In this document: in pieces, positions 1 through 4,258 of the stretch
Layout of the letters: the number at the start of each line of letters is the position of its first letter
Numbering within the stretch: the stretch's first letter is position 1
NCBI GenBank assembly: GCA_028866355.1
Contig: JAGWIH010000101.1
Location: 1 to 7,763 of the forward strand
Reading direction: 5' to 3'
DNA length: 7,763 nt
From: Alphaproteobacteria bacterium
GTDB taxonomy: Bacteria > Pseudomonadota > Alphaproteobacteria > ATCC43930 > CGMCC-115725
Notes under the pieces: model-generated
Seen by the model: the letters and a program-made list of their open reading frames with translations, nothing else
The model's database searches: none
What the model was told of the DNA's origin: nothing
Position numbers and translations under genes: made by a program

Positions 1-2
1 CA

Positions 3-353
3 CCATCCCTTCCAAATATAGCCGTAACACCTGGGGACGAGCATCTTCTGCGAACCTTGCCGGCTTCTGCTCTGCAGAGCGTTGTTGATTATGTAGCTCA
101 ACAAGTCGAACCGGCATTGGGGGCGATGACCAGTGACGAAAAGGCATTAGTTGCTGTCACGTTTACGAGCGGCATCGAACTCAAGTACCGGAGATGGATG
201 CTGACGAAGCGAGGGCACGATCTCTTGCCGATCTACCAGAGAGTCTTCGGCCAAACGGTGATCACACCGCCAAAGCTGGAAAGGAGTTTCCGGCGGGTGC
301 GGCTAGTGCCGATCGAATTAGCGAAAATCATGTCTCGACTACAGGAAACATGA
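3..353 (+). CDS. 3' end of an unrecognised gene (left-truncated)
   Basis: The frame is open from base 3 to a TGA at 351-353. No ATG or GTG lies between the window edge and the first possible start, a TTG at 57 that has no ribosome-binding site before it, so the true start is probably outside the window. The visible ~116 residues are mixed helical and strand-like with a basic C-terminal half (KYRRWMLTKRGHDLL, then KLERSFRRVRLVPIELAKI), which could fit a nucleic-acid-binding or regulatory protein, but I recognise no family. No signal peptide or membrane segment is seen. The G+C of this stretch is about 53%, clearly below the rest of the window, and its codons are less G/C-ending than the neighbours, which suggests recent acquisition. 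It is followed 2 bases later by a small hairpin and then by the DUF5996 remnant on the same strand. That it is coding is likely from the open frame and ordinary amino-acid composition, but not certain. Confidence 0.5.
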   Translation, partial: PSLPNIAVTPGDEHLLRTLPASALQSVVDYVAQQVEPALGAMTSDEKALVAVTFTSGIELKYRRWMLTKRGHDLLPIYQRVFGQTVITPPKLERSFRRVRLVPIELAKIMSRLQET

Positions 354-355
354 TC

Positions 356-373
356 GGTCCCAAATTCGGGACC
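356..373 (+). terminator. Short hairpin after the left-edge gene
   Basis: GGTCCC, a six-base loop AAATTC, then GGGACC make a perfect 6-bp stem starting 2 bases after the stop codon of the left-edge gene. No T-run follows (TTGCG), so it is at best a weak or factor-dependent terminator or a 3'-end stabiliser. Confidence 0.3.
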
Positions 374-390
374 TTGCGAGCATCACCTTA

Positions 391-549
391 ATGCCCGCCG
401 CCGTTTGGCCTGACCTGCCCTATACCGCCTGGCGCGAAACGGCCGCGACGTTGCAGCTGTGGACGCAGATCGACGGCAAGGTCCGGCTGGCGCTGACGTC
501 GTGGGTCAATCATAGCCGGCAGGCGCCTTCTTACGCGGAGATCGTGTAA
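391..549 (+). pseudogene. DUF5996 N-terminal remnant (52 codons)
   Basis: From ATG 391 the frame reads MPAAVWPDLPYTAWRETAA, then TLQLWTQIDGKVRLALTSWV, then NHSRQAPSYAEIV and a TAA stop. The pattern LPY-x-x-W-x-x-T-x-x-TL-x-LWTQI-x-GK-x-RLAL-x-x-x-x-NH is, from memory, the characteristic opening of DUF5996 proteins, which normally run to about 300 residues. In intact members the next residues resemble WHVPLYV; here they are RQAPSYA, keeping P and Y but losing the WH pair, and the frame then stops after three more codons. About five-sixths of the protein is therefore missing and the retained edge is already degenerate. There is no clear Shine-Dalgarno sequence before the ATG. A strong terminator follows 15 bases after the stop. 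I take it as the leftover 5' end of a deleted gene; a short functional peptide is possible but unlikely. The function of DUF5996 is unknown to me. Confidence 0.6.
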
Positions 550-556
550 CGCCCCC

Positions 557-1195
557 TCACCCTTCCCTCTCCCCCTCCGGGGGCGAGGGTTGTTTTTTGA
601 AAACTTCCCGCCACGCCTCTTGGATCTCGCGCGCGAGCTGCATCAGCTCCTCGTCTTTCGCTTCGACGAAGTCGCGCAGGATCGCGCGCGCCTCGCGGCC
701 GGCGCGGGCGAAGGCCGCCGCGTCGTCCGTCCGTGCCTCCGGCCCCAGGCGATAGGTCTGGCGCCGGTCGGTCCACAGGCCAAGATGGCGCGCCAGCATC
801 TTGAGCGCGCGGTGCTTGTCGTGCAGGCGCACGTAGCCCAGCGGCGCGCCCTTGTTCCGGCCGCGCCGGACGATCCGCACCGCCGCGGCGGCATCGGCGC
901 GGAGCGACCGCGCCGGCCGGAGCCTCACGCCCCACGGCCCCCAATCGTAATAGTCGCGCGCGTCGGCGAAGGCGATGCAGGCATATTCCCGAAGGACGCG
1001 GTCGGCAGTGATGCCGGTGCGCGCGGCGCGTTCGGCCATCGCCTGGCGCACGGCCGCCTGGACGTCCGTGCGCGCCATCAGCTTGGAGCCGCGCGCGGCC
1101 GCGACAGAAGCCGGATAGCCGCAACGGCGCGCAGCCGCCGCCGCGTTCAGATCGATCAGAAATTCGCGGACGAATTGCTGGATGCGCAGGTGCAT
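557..1195 (-). CDS. Phage terminase small subunit (orphan)
   Basis: Terminase small subunits recognise phage DNA and load the large-subunit packaging motor. The predicted 212-residue protein opens with IQQFVREFLIDLNAAAAARR, followed by CGYP and later RGSKLM, which matches the helix-turn-helix opening of the Terminase_2/XtmA family (usual form: QxxFVxEYLxDxNATxAAxRAGY). It continues with AERAARTGITADRVLREYA and IAFADARDYYDW, and near residue 140 has YVRLHDKHRALKMLARHLG, all typical of the family. I chose ATG 1193-1195 because the family motif starts there and GAGG lies 4 bases upstream; an earlier ATG at 1300 would add 35 residues translated through a terminator-like hairpin. The last residues (PSPPEGEREG) are encoded by a GC-rich repeat, so the natural C-terminus may be altered. 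No large subunit, portal or capsid gene is next to it: downstream is the DUF5996 remnant and upstream a divergent VOC gene. It is probably a prophage relic, though its frame is intact. Confidence 0.85.
   Translation of the reverse strand: MHLRIQQFVREFLIDLNAAAAARRCGYPASVAAARGSKLMARTDVQAAVRQAMAERAARTGITADRVLREYACIAFADARDYYDWGPWGVRLRPARSLRADAAAAVRIVRRGRNKGAPLGYVRLHDKHRALKMLARHLGLWTDRRQTYRLGPEARTDDAAAFARAGREARAILRDFVEAKDEELMQLAREIQEAWREVFKKQPSPPEGEREG
565..598 (+). terminator. Rho-independent terminator formed by a GC-rich repeat
   Basis: On the plus strand CCCTC-t-CCCCC, loop TCC, then GGGGG-c-GAGGG forms a stem of 10 pairs with one mismatch, followed directly by TTGTTTTTT. This is a textbook intrinsic terminator placed 15 bases after the DUF5996 remnant. 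The block from 551 resembles the GC-rich palindrome at 2216-2244 and may be a second member of the same intergenic repeat family. On the minus strand the same bases encode the last residues of the terminase small subunit. Confidence 0.6.
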
Positions 1196-1216
1196 GGAGC
1201 CTCGCGCCGGGCGCAC

Positions 1217-1252
1217 AAACGAAAACGCCCGCGCGGCGGGTGCCGGCGGGCG
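1217..1252 (-). terminator. Hairpin plus T-run upstream of the terminase gene
   Basis: Read on the minus strand, CGCCCGC-CGGC, loop ACCC, GCCG-c-GCGGGCG forms an 11-bp stem with one bulged base, followed by TTTTCGTTT. It has the form of an intrinsic terminator, but no minus-strand gene lies upstream (the VOC gene runs the other way). It is 22 bases before the chosen terminase start. It could be a relic of a lost upstream gene, or a leader attenuator for the terminase gene. Confidence 0.45.
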
Positions 1253-1380
1253 CATCTCTAAGTGTCTGGATTTCATAGCATATCGAACCGGTGCGGTCAA
1301 GAAGAAACGCGCTCTTGCCGCGCCAAGGCGCGGCCATAGAATCGGCGAACGAGAAACGCCGCGCGCGAAAGGCGAACTCC

Positions 1381-1776
1381 ATGTTGAAACGCATCGACCA
1401 TGTCGAGATCGTGCCGCAGGATTTCGAGCGCAGCCTGGCGTTCTATACCGGTACGCTGGGGTTCGCGCTGGATCACCGCATCGCGGTCGACGCGGCGCCG
1501 ATCAAGGAAGTGGTTTATCTGCGGCTCAACGATTCGGCGATCGAGCTGTTACGCGCCGAGCCGCCGATGCCGCGCAACCACCAGCGCGGCCGGGCCGGCT
1601 ATAACGCCATGGCGTGGGAAGTCGACGACATGGAGGCGACGCTGCGCGAACTGGCGAAAAAAGGCGTCGCGCCGAGCTGGGGACCGCGCACCACGCCGGG
1701 CTATATCCGCGCCGAAATCGCCGATCCCGACGGCAATGCCATCGAGCTCAGGCAGTGGCTTAAAAAGCCGGCGTGA
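1381..1776 (+). CDS. VOC-superfamily (glyoxalase/dioxygenase-fold) protein
   Basis: A 131-residue single-module protein of the vicinal oxygen chelate superfamily. It has two βαβββ halves: KRIDHVEIVPQDFERSLAFY then LGF at residues 3-28, and YNAMAWEVDDM near 74-84 with ADPDGNAIELRQW at 114-126. Metal-binding VOC enzymes use His/Glu residues at the start of strand 1 and the end of strand 4 of each half. Here H7, E55 and E122 are present, but the place where a His is usual (YNHIAFEVDD-type) holds A76. Activity may therefore be altered, or the protein may be a binding member such as the resistance or fosfomycin-type relatives; the substrate cannot be told. The ATG at 1381 is preferred because AAAGG precedes it by 8 bases and the fold starts at residue 3; an in-frame ATG at 1291 would add an unstructured basic tail. 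Its TGA overlaps an ATG (TGATG at 1774-1778), suggesting coupling to the next gene. Confidence 0.86.
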   Translation: MLKRIDHVEIVPQDFERSLAFYTGTLGFALDHRIAVDAAPIKEVVYLRLNDSAIELLRAEPPMPRNHQRGRAGYNAMAWEVDDMEATLRELAKKGVAPSWGPRTTPGYIRAEIADPDGNAIELRQWLKKPA

Positions 1777-1797
1777 TGACCGGCGGAGCCGCGTAAA
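1776..1797 (+). other. Overlapping ATG and out-of-frame leader of the DUF2784 gene
   Basis: The VOC stop codon overlaps an ATG at 1776-1778, the usual sign of translational coupling. That ATG reads MTGGAA and then hits TAA at 1794-1796. If the single T at 1794 is skipped, the frame continues KTGPTLLTALALAVLAVHVA straight into the DUF2784 protein, giving the first membrane helix a normal length. This looks like a one-base insertion, real or a sequencing error, in the original start region. Confidence 0.5.
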
Positions 1798-1833
1798 ACG
1801 GGCCCGACCCTGCTCACCGCGCTCGCCCTGGCC

Positions 1834-2199
1834 GTGCTGGCGGTGCACGTCGCGGTCATCGCGTTCAACATCTTCGGCCTGATCGTGGTGCCGGTGGGCG
1901 CGTGGCGCGGCTGGACATTCGTGCGCGGCTTTTGGTGGCGCGCGGTGCATCTGGCGTTGTTGTTCGTCGTCGCCCTTCAGGCGCTGTTTGGCCGCGCCTG
2001 TTTCCTGACGTTGTGGCAAGCGGCGCTCGAACAAGGCGCCGGCGAAGCCGCGTCGCGCGAACCGCTGATCGCGCGCTGGGTCGACAGCGTCATCTTCTGG
2101 AACCTGCCGATCGGGTTTTTCGCCGCGCTGTACGTCGCGGTGCTGATTTATGCGCTGGCGCTGTGGCGGTGGGTGCCGCCGGCGCGGCGCACGCCGTAG
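1834..2199 (+). CDS. DUF2784-like small membrane protein
   Basis: From GTG 1834 the product is 121 residues with three hydrophobic segments: about residues 2-22 (VAVIAFNIFGLIVVPVGAW), 34-55 (RAVHLALLFVVALQALFG, then RACFLTLW) and 86-112 (VIFWNLPIGFFAALYVAVLI). The layout of a first helix ending in V-x-x-G, a short basic loop, RxxHL, and a LFG-x-x-CxLT stretch after the second helix fits DUF2784, a family of about 120-130 residues in bacterial inner membranes whose function is not known to me. GTG 1834 has no good ribosome-binding site and cuts into the first helix. The frame is open upstream to a TGA at 1777 but offers no ATG or GTG; the natural start was probably ATG 1776, now separated by a single-base frameshift (see the preceding entry). 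It may be poorly expressed, start at a non-standard codon, or be intact if the extra base is an error. It follows the VOC gene directly and probably shares its transcript. Confidence 0.7.
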   Translation: MLAVHVAVIAFNIFGLIVVPVGAWRGWTFVRGFWWRAVHLALLFVVALQALFGRACFLTLWQAALEQGAGEAASREPLIARWVDSVIFWNLPIGFFAALYVAVLIYALALWRWVPPARRTP

Positions 2200-2215
2200 C
2201 CGCGCCTCGCCCCAG

Positions 2216-2244
2216 CCCTCTCCGCCCCCATGGGGCGGAGAGGG
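2216..2244. repeat. GC-rich palindromic intergenic repeat
   Basis: CCCTCTCCG, then CCCCCATGGGG, then CGGAGAGGG: the outer 9-bp arms are perfectly complementary and the inner C-run and G-run extend the stem with one unpaired C. It lies between the convergent DUF2784 (ends 2199) and hydroxybutyrate dehydrogenase (ends 2260) genes, so it can act as a two-way transcript end or RNA stabiliser. There is no T-run on either strand. It resembles the block at 551-590 (CCTCxCCC, CCCTCTCC, G-rich return arm), suggesting a dispersed repeat family of the REP-like kind. Confidence 0.6.
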
Positions 2245-2259
2245 AGAGGTAGCGGCGGC

Positions 2260-3042
2260 CTACTGCATGAACCAGCCGTGGCTGACCACCAGCGACTGGC
2301 CGGTCAAGGCGTTCGATTCAAAGCCGGCGAAGAACACCGCCGCCGCCGCGACGTCCTCGACCGTGGTGAATTCGCCGTCGACCGTGTCCTTGAGCATCAC
2401 GGTTTTGATCACCTGCTCTTCCGAGATGCCGAGTTCCTTGGCCTGTTCGGGGATTTGTTTTTCCACCAGGGGCGTGCGCACGAAGCCGGGACAAATGACG
2501 TTGGCGCGAACGCCGTGCTTGCCGCCTTCCTTGGCCACCACCTTGGCGAGACCGATGAGGCCGTGCTTGGCGGCGACATACGGCGCCTTCAACACCGACG
2601 CCTCCTTGGAATGGACCGAGCCCATGTAGATGATGCTGCCGCCGCGGCCTTGCTTGTACATCTGGCGCAGCGCGGCGCGCGTCGTCAGGAAGGCGCCGTC
2701 CAGATGGATGGCGAGCAGCTTCTTCCATTTGGCGAATTCGAACTGATCGAGCGGCGCGACGATCTGGATGCCGGCGTTGCTGACCAAAATGTCGAGGCCG
2801 CCGAATTGCTTGACCACCTGCGCCATGCCGGAATCGACCTGATCCTCCTGGGTCACATCCATGGCGATGCCGATGGCGCGCACGCCGGAATTGTCGAGTT
2901 CCTTGGCCGTGGCCTGGGCGCCCTTCAAATCGAGATCGGCGATGGCGACGCGCGCGCCTTCACGCACATAGGCGGCGGCGATCTCCTTGCCGATGCCGCT
3001 GGCCGCGCCGGTGACGACGGCGATCTTGTCCTGCAAACGCAT
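2260..3042 (-). CDS. bdhA: D-3-hydroxybutyrate dehydrogenase (SDR family)
   Basis: It interconverts (R)-3-hydroxybutyrate and acetoacetate with NAD(H) (EC 1.1.1.30), the cytosolic step that feeds ketone bodies from polyhydroxybutyrate breakdown into central metabolism. The 260 residues match the family length. Visible motifs are the Rossmann TGAASGIG at 11-18, D36 after the second strand (NAD preference), D62-V63, NAG at 89-91, S142, Y155 and K159 as catalytic residues, and PGFVRTPL at 185-192. H144, K152 and Q196 fall exactly where the well-studied Pseudomonas fragi enzyme binds substrate, and Q93 corresponds to its Q94, which supports this specificity over other SDRs. The C-terminus LTGQSLVVSHGWFMQ is typical of the family. 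The position of the usual tetrad Asn is H113 (AIHLDGAF). ATG 3042 has a strong GAGGGAGA site upstream. The gene is alone on its strand and diverges from the 3251 gene across a regulatory-looking intergenic region; no PHB genes are visible nearby. Confidence 0.92.
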   Translation of the reverse strand: MRLQDKIAVVTGAASGIGKEIAAAYVREGARVAIADLDLKGAQATAKELDNSGVRAIGIAMDVTQEDQVDSGMAQVVKQFGGLDILVSNAGIQIVAPLDQFEFAKWKKLLAIHLDGAFLTTRAALRQMYKQGRGGSIIYMGSVHSKEASVLKAPYVAAKHGLIGLAKVVAKEGGKHGVRANVICPGFVRTPLVEKQIPEQAKELGISEEQVIKTVMLKDTVDGEFTTVEDVAAAAVFFAGFESNALTGQSLVVSHGWFMQ

Positions 3043-3089
3043 GCTCGCTCTCCCTCACTGCTCATCGAAATTTATGCGGCCATCGGCCA

Positions 3090-3105
3090 GCATGCAGTGG
3101 CATGC
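3090..3105. promoter_or_regulatory. Dyad GCATGC-N4-GCATGC upstream of bdhA
   Basis: Two copies of the self-complementary hexamer GCATGC are separated by AGTG, making a symmetric site 48 bases upstream of the bdhA start codon. The position suits an operator or 5'-leader element. The motif matches no regulator I can name, and chance occurrence is possible. Confidence 0.2.
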
Positions 3106-3115
3106 CATGACCTTC

Positions 3116-3168
3116 GACTCGACTCGGGATAAGATTGTGGATAATTTAGGGATAACTTTAAGGATATC
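3116..3168. promoter_or_regulatory. DnaA-box-containing phased GGATAA array with tandem GANTC sites
   Basis: TGTGGATAA at 3136-3144 is, on the minus strand, TTATCCACA, the consensus DnaA box. It sits in an AT-rich stretch holding four copies of GGATA(A): 3127-3132, 3139-3144, 3150-3155 and 3162-3166 (the last GGATAT), all in one orientation and spaced 12, 11 and 12 bases apart, close to one helical turn. The first and third copies read TTATCCCGA and TTATCCCTA, each two mismatches from the DnaA consensus. Two abutting GACTC sites (3116-3125) fit GANTC, the CcrM methylation site of alphaproteobacteria. The array lies between the divergent bdhA (starts 3042) and the small gene at 3251. It may be a DnaA-controlled or cell-cycle-controlled divergent promoter; an origin is conceivable, but no usual origin neighbours are seen. 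Confidence 0.45.
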
Positions 3169-3250
3169 GGCTGTCGCCACGGGACGACGCCGAGCAAAAG
3201 AGACCGCGCCGAAAGGGCGCCCGTTCCCGCCCATCCACGCAGGAGGGCGC

Positions 3251-3421
3251 ATGACGGAATGTGAGACGTTACGCGATCAGTCACGCGTGTATTTGGAACG
3301 GGCGATGCGCGAAACCGACCCAAGGTTCAAGCAACTTTTGGCGCGGCACGCGCTGGCATTGGCGCAATTGGCTGAGCAGATCGAACGTCGGTACGCCGAA
3401 GCCACGGCCGAACCCACCTAG
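3251..3421 (+). CDS. Small helical protein of unknown function (56 aa)
   Basis: A 56-residue protein reading MTECETLRDQSRVYLERAMR, then ETDPRFKQLLARHALALAQL, then AEQIERRYAEATAEPT. It has no signal peptide or membrane segment. It is almost entirely predicted helix, two helices split at TDP, with heptad-like hydrophobic spacing. Short proteins of the pattern C-x-x-L-x-x-x-A-x-x-x-x-x-x-TD-P-x-x-K-x-x-L-x-x-x-A-x-x-x-x-x-LA-x-x-x-E are common and uncharacterised in alphaproteobacteria; I place it with them by resemblance only. The start is well supported: a perfect AGGAGG at 3241-3246 lies 4 bases before ATG 3251. An earlier in-frame ATG at 2987 lies inside bdhA on the other strand and is not credible. 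It ends 15 bases from the convergent BON-domain gene with no room for a terminator hairpin. The DnaA-box array upstream may belong to its promoter. Confidence 0.7.
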   Translation: MTECETLRDQSRVYLERAMRETDPRFKQLLARHALALAQLAEQIERRYAEATAEPT

Positions 3422-3436
3422 GCGGTCGGCGTCGGG

Positions 3437-3754
3437 CTACTGCTTCACCAGGATATTGTTCTGGACGCTGGTGACGCCCTTGACGCCCTGGGCGATGGTA
3501 CCGGCCTGGTCCTTCTGCGCCCGCGTGTTGACGAAGCCGCTGAGCTGCACCGTGCCCTGCATGGTTTCGACGCCGATGTTGAACGCCTTGAGCGATTGCG
3601 CCTGAACGAGCTGCGTCTTGACCTTGGCGGTGATCGTTGAGTCGTCGACATATTGGCCGGTGGTTTCTTGCCCCTGGACGGCGGCGCAGGCGGCGAGTGA
3701 GCTGCCGAGCGCGAGCGCAAGTGCAACGGCGGTAAGGCGCGGCAGGCGGATCAT
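3437..3754 (-). CDS. BON-domain lipoprotein
   Basis: A 105-residue envelope protein. Residues 1-22 are a lipoprotein signal (MIRLPRLTAVALALALGSS, then LAAC) with C23 as the lipidated cysteine; the following AVQG does not show an inner-membrane-retention Asp at +2, so an outer-membrane destination is likely. From about residue 37 to 104 it has a single BON domain: DDSTITAKVKTQLVQAQ, then AFNIGVETMQGTVQLSGFV, and VKGVTSVQNNILVK at the end. BON domains (OsmY-like) bind membranes or phospholipids and often help the cell withstand osmotic or envelope stress; the role of this member is inferred from that. The start has AAGGAGAG six to eight bases upstream. The gene is convergent with the 56-residue gene and diverges across 180 bases from a secreted Tyr/Pro-rich protein, so the two envelope genes may share control. 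Single-BON lipoproteins of this size are common in alphaproteobacteria. Confidence 0.9.
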   Translation of the reverse strand: MIRLPRLTAVALALALGSSLAACAAVQGQETTGQYVDDSTITAKVKTQLVQAQSLKAFNIGVETMQGTVQLSGFVNTRAQKDQAGTIAQGVKGVTSVQNNILVKQ

Positions 3755-3890
3755 TCGGCTCTCCTTGGGTTGGATGCGCGATTAGAACCCAACGCAGTCG
3801 CCGACTGCAAGCGCGCCGCCAGCGTCGCGGCGCCAGACCGCACCGCAATCATGGCATTTTCGCGACACGGGAACAGGCACTCGACATCGT

Positions 3891-3925
3891 CCGTTATCGC
3901 TGTAATTGTGAACAGTCCGTAACGG
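3891..3925 (+). promoter_or_regulatory. Nested inverted repeat overlapping the ribosome-binding site of the 3935 gene
   Basis: CCGTTA (3891-3896) pairs with TAACGG (3920-3925), and inside it CTGT (3900-3903) pairs with ACAG (3912-3915) around an eight-base loop AATTGTGA. The outer right arm shares the first two bases of the GGAGG at 3924-3928 that serves the GTG start at 3935. It could be an operator or an RNA fold that limits translation. The pairing is visible; the function is inferred. Confidence 0.3.
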
Positions 3926-3934
3926 AGGTCAGCC

Positions 3935-4234
3935 GTGCACAAATCCTGGTCTTTCCGTCGCTCAGCGGCCGCTGCCGTGGCGGCGCTTGGCCTGACGCTC
4001 GGCGCCGCGCCGGCGATGGCGCAGTACTACTACTCGTGCCCGCCGGGCTATTACTTCGCCCAGGGCTATGGCTGCGTCGCCGCGGCACCGCCGCCGCCGC
4101 CAGCCTATTACTACGCGGCGCCGCCCCCGCCGCCGGTGGTCTATCCGGGACCGTTCATCGGTTTTGGCTTCGCCTTCGGCGGCCACGATCACGACGACTG
4201 GCACGGCGGCGGTGGCGATTGGCACCACCACTGA
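3935..4234 (+). CDS. Secreted Tyr/Pro/Gly-rich protein with His-rich tail
   Basis: The 99-residue product starts with a Sec signal peptide: basic HKSWSFRR, a hydrophobic core at 11-25 and an AMA cleavage site before Q30. The mature 70 residues are low complexity: QYYYSCPPGYYFAQGYGC holds two cysteines (C35, C47) that could form a disulfide, then two PPPPP runs separated by AYYYAA, then GFGFAFGG and a tail HDHDDWHGGGGDWHHH with six His and four Asp. The tail could bind divalent metals such as Zn, Ni or Cu. Proteins of this type are frequent and unassigned in alphaproteobacterial genomes, possibly envelope-surface components. The start is GTG 3935, supported by GGAGG six bases upstream and by the signal peptide beginning right there; no ATG is available. 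The stop is 24 bases from the end of the convergent 654-residue gene. Confidence in coding is good; function is unknown. Confidence 0.8.
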   Translation: MHKSWSFRRSAAAAVAALGLTLGAAPAMAQYYYSCPPGYYFAQGYGCVAAAPPPPPAYYYAAPPPPPVVYPGPFIGFGFAFGGHDHDDWHGGGGDWHHH

Positions 4235-4258
4235 GCGCCGCCGCGATCGCTTAACCGT

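Noticed and set aside
590..1261. A 223-codon plus-strand frame opposite the terminase gene.
   Set aside because: Compositional shadow of a GC-rich gene. The minus-strand product matches a known family; this one is low-complexity Arg/Ala.
1196..1300. A 35-residue N-terminal extension of the terminase small subunit from ATG 1300.
   Set aside because: It would be translated through a terminator-like hairpin, and the family's conserved start lies at 1195 with its own ribosome-binding site.
531..1394. A 287-codon minus-strand frame overlapping the terminase gene and the VOC start region.
   Set aside because: Arg/Ala/Gly-rich out-of-frame reading with no motif; it overlaps the terminase coding frame throughout.
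3116..3168. Calling this a proven chromosomal replication origin.
   Set aside because: Only one perfect DnaA box, and none of the usual alphaproteobacterial origin neighbours (hemE, rho, dnaA, coaE) in view. Reported as a regulatory array instead.
3055..3252. A 65-codon minus-strand frame ending just before bdhA.
   Set aside because: It crosses the DnaA-box array and the ribosome-binding site of the opposite gene, has no Shine-Dalgarno sequence and has no recognisable content.
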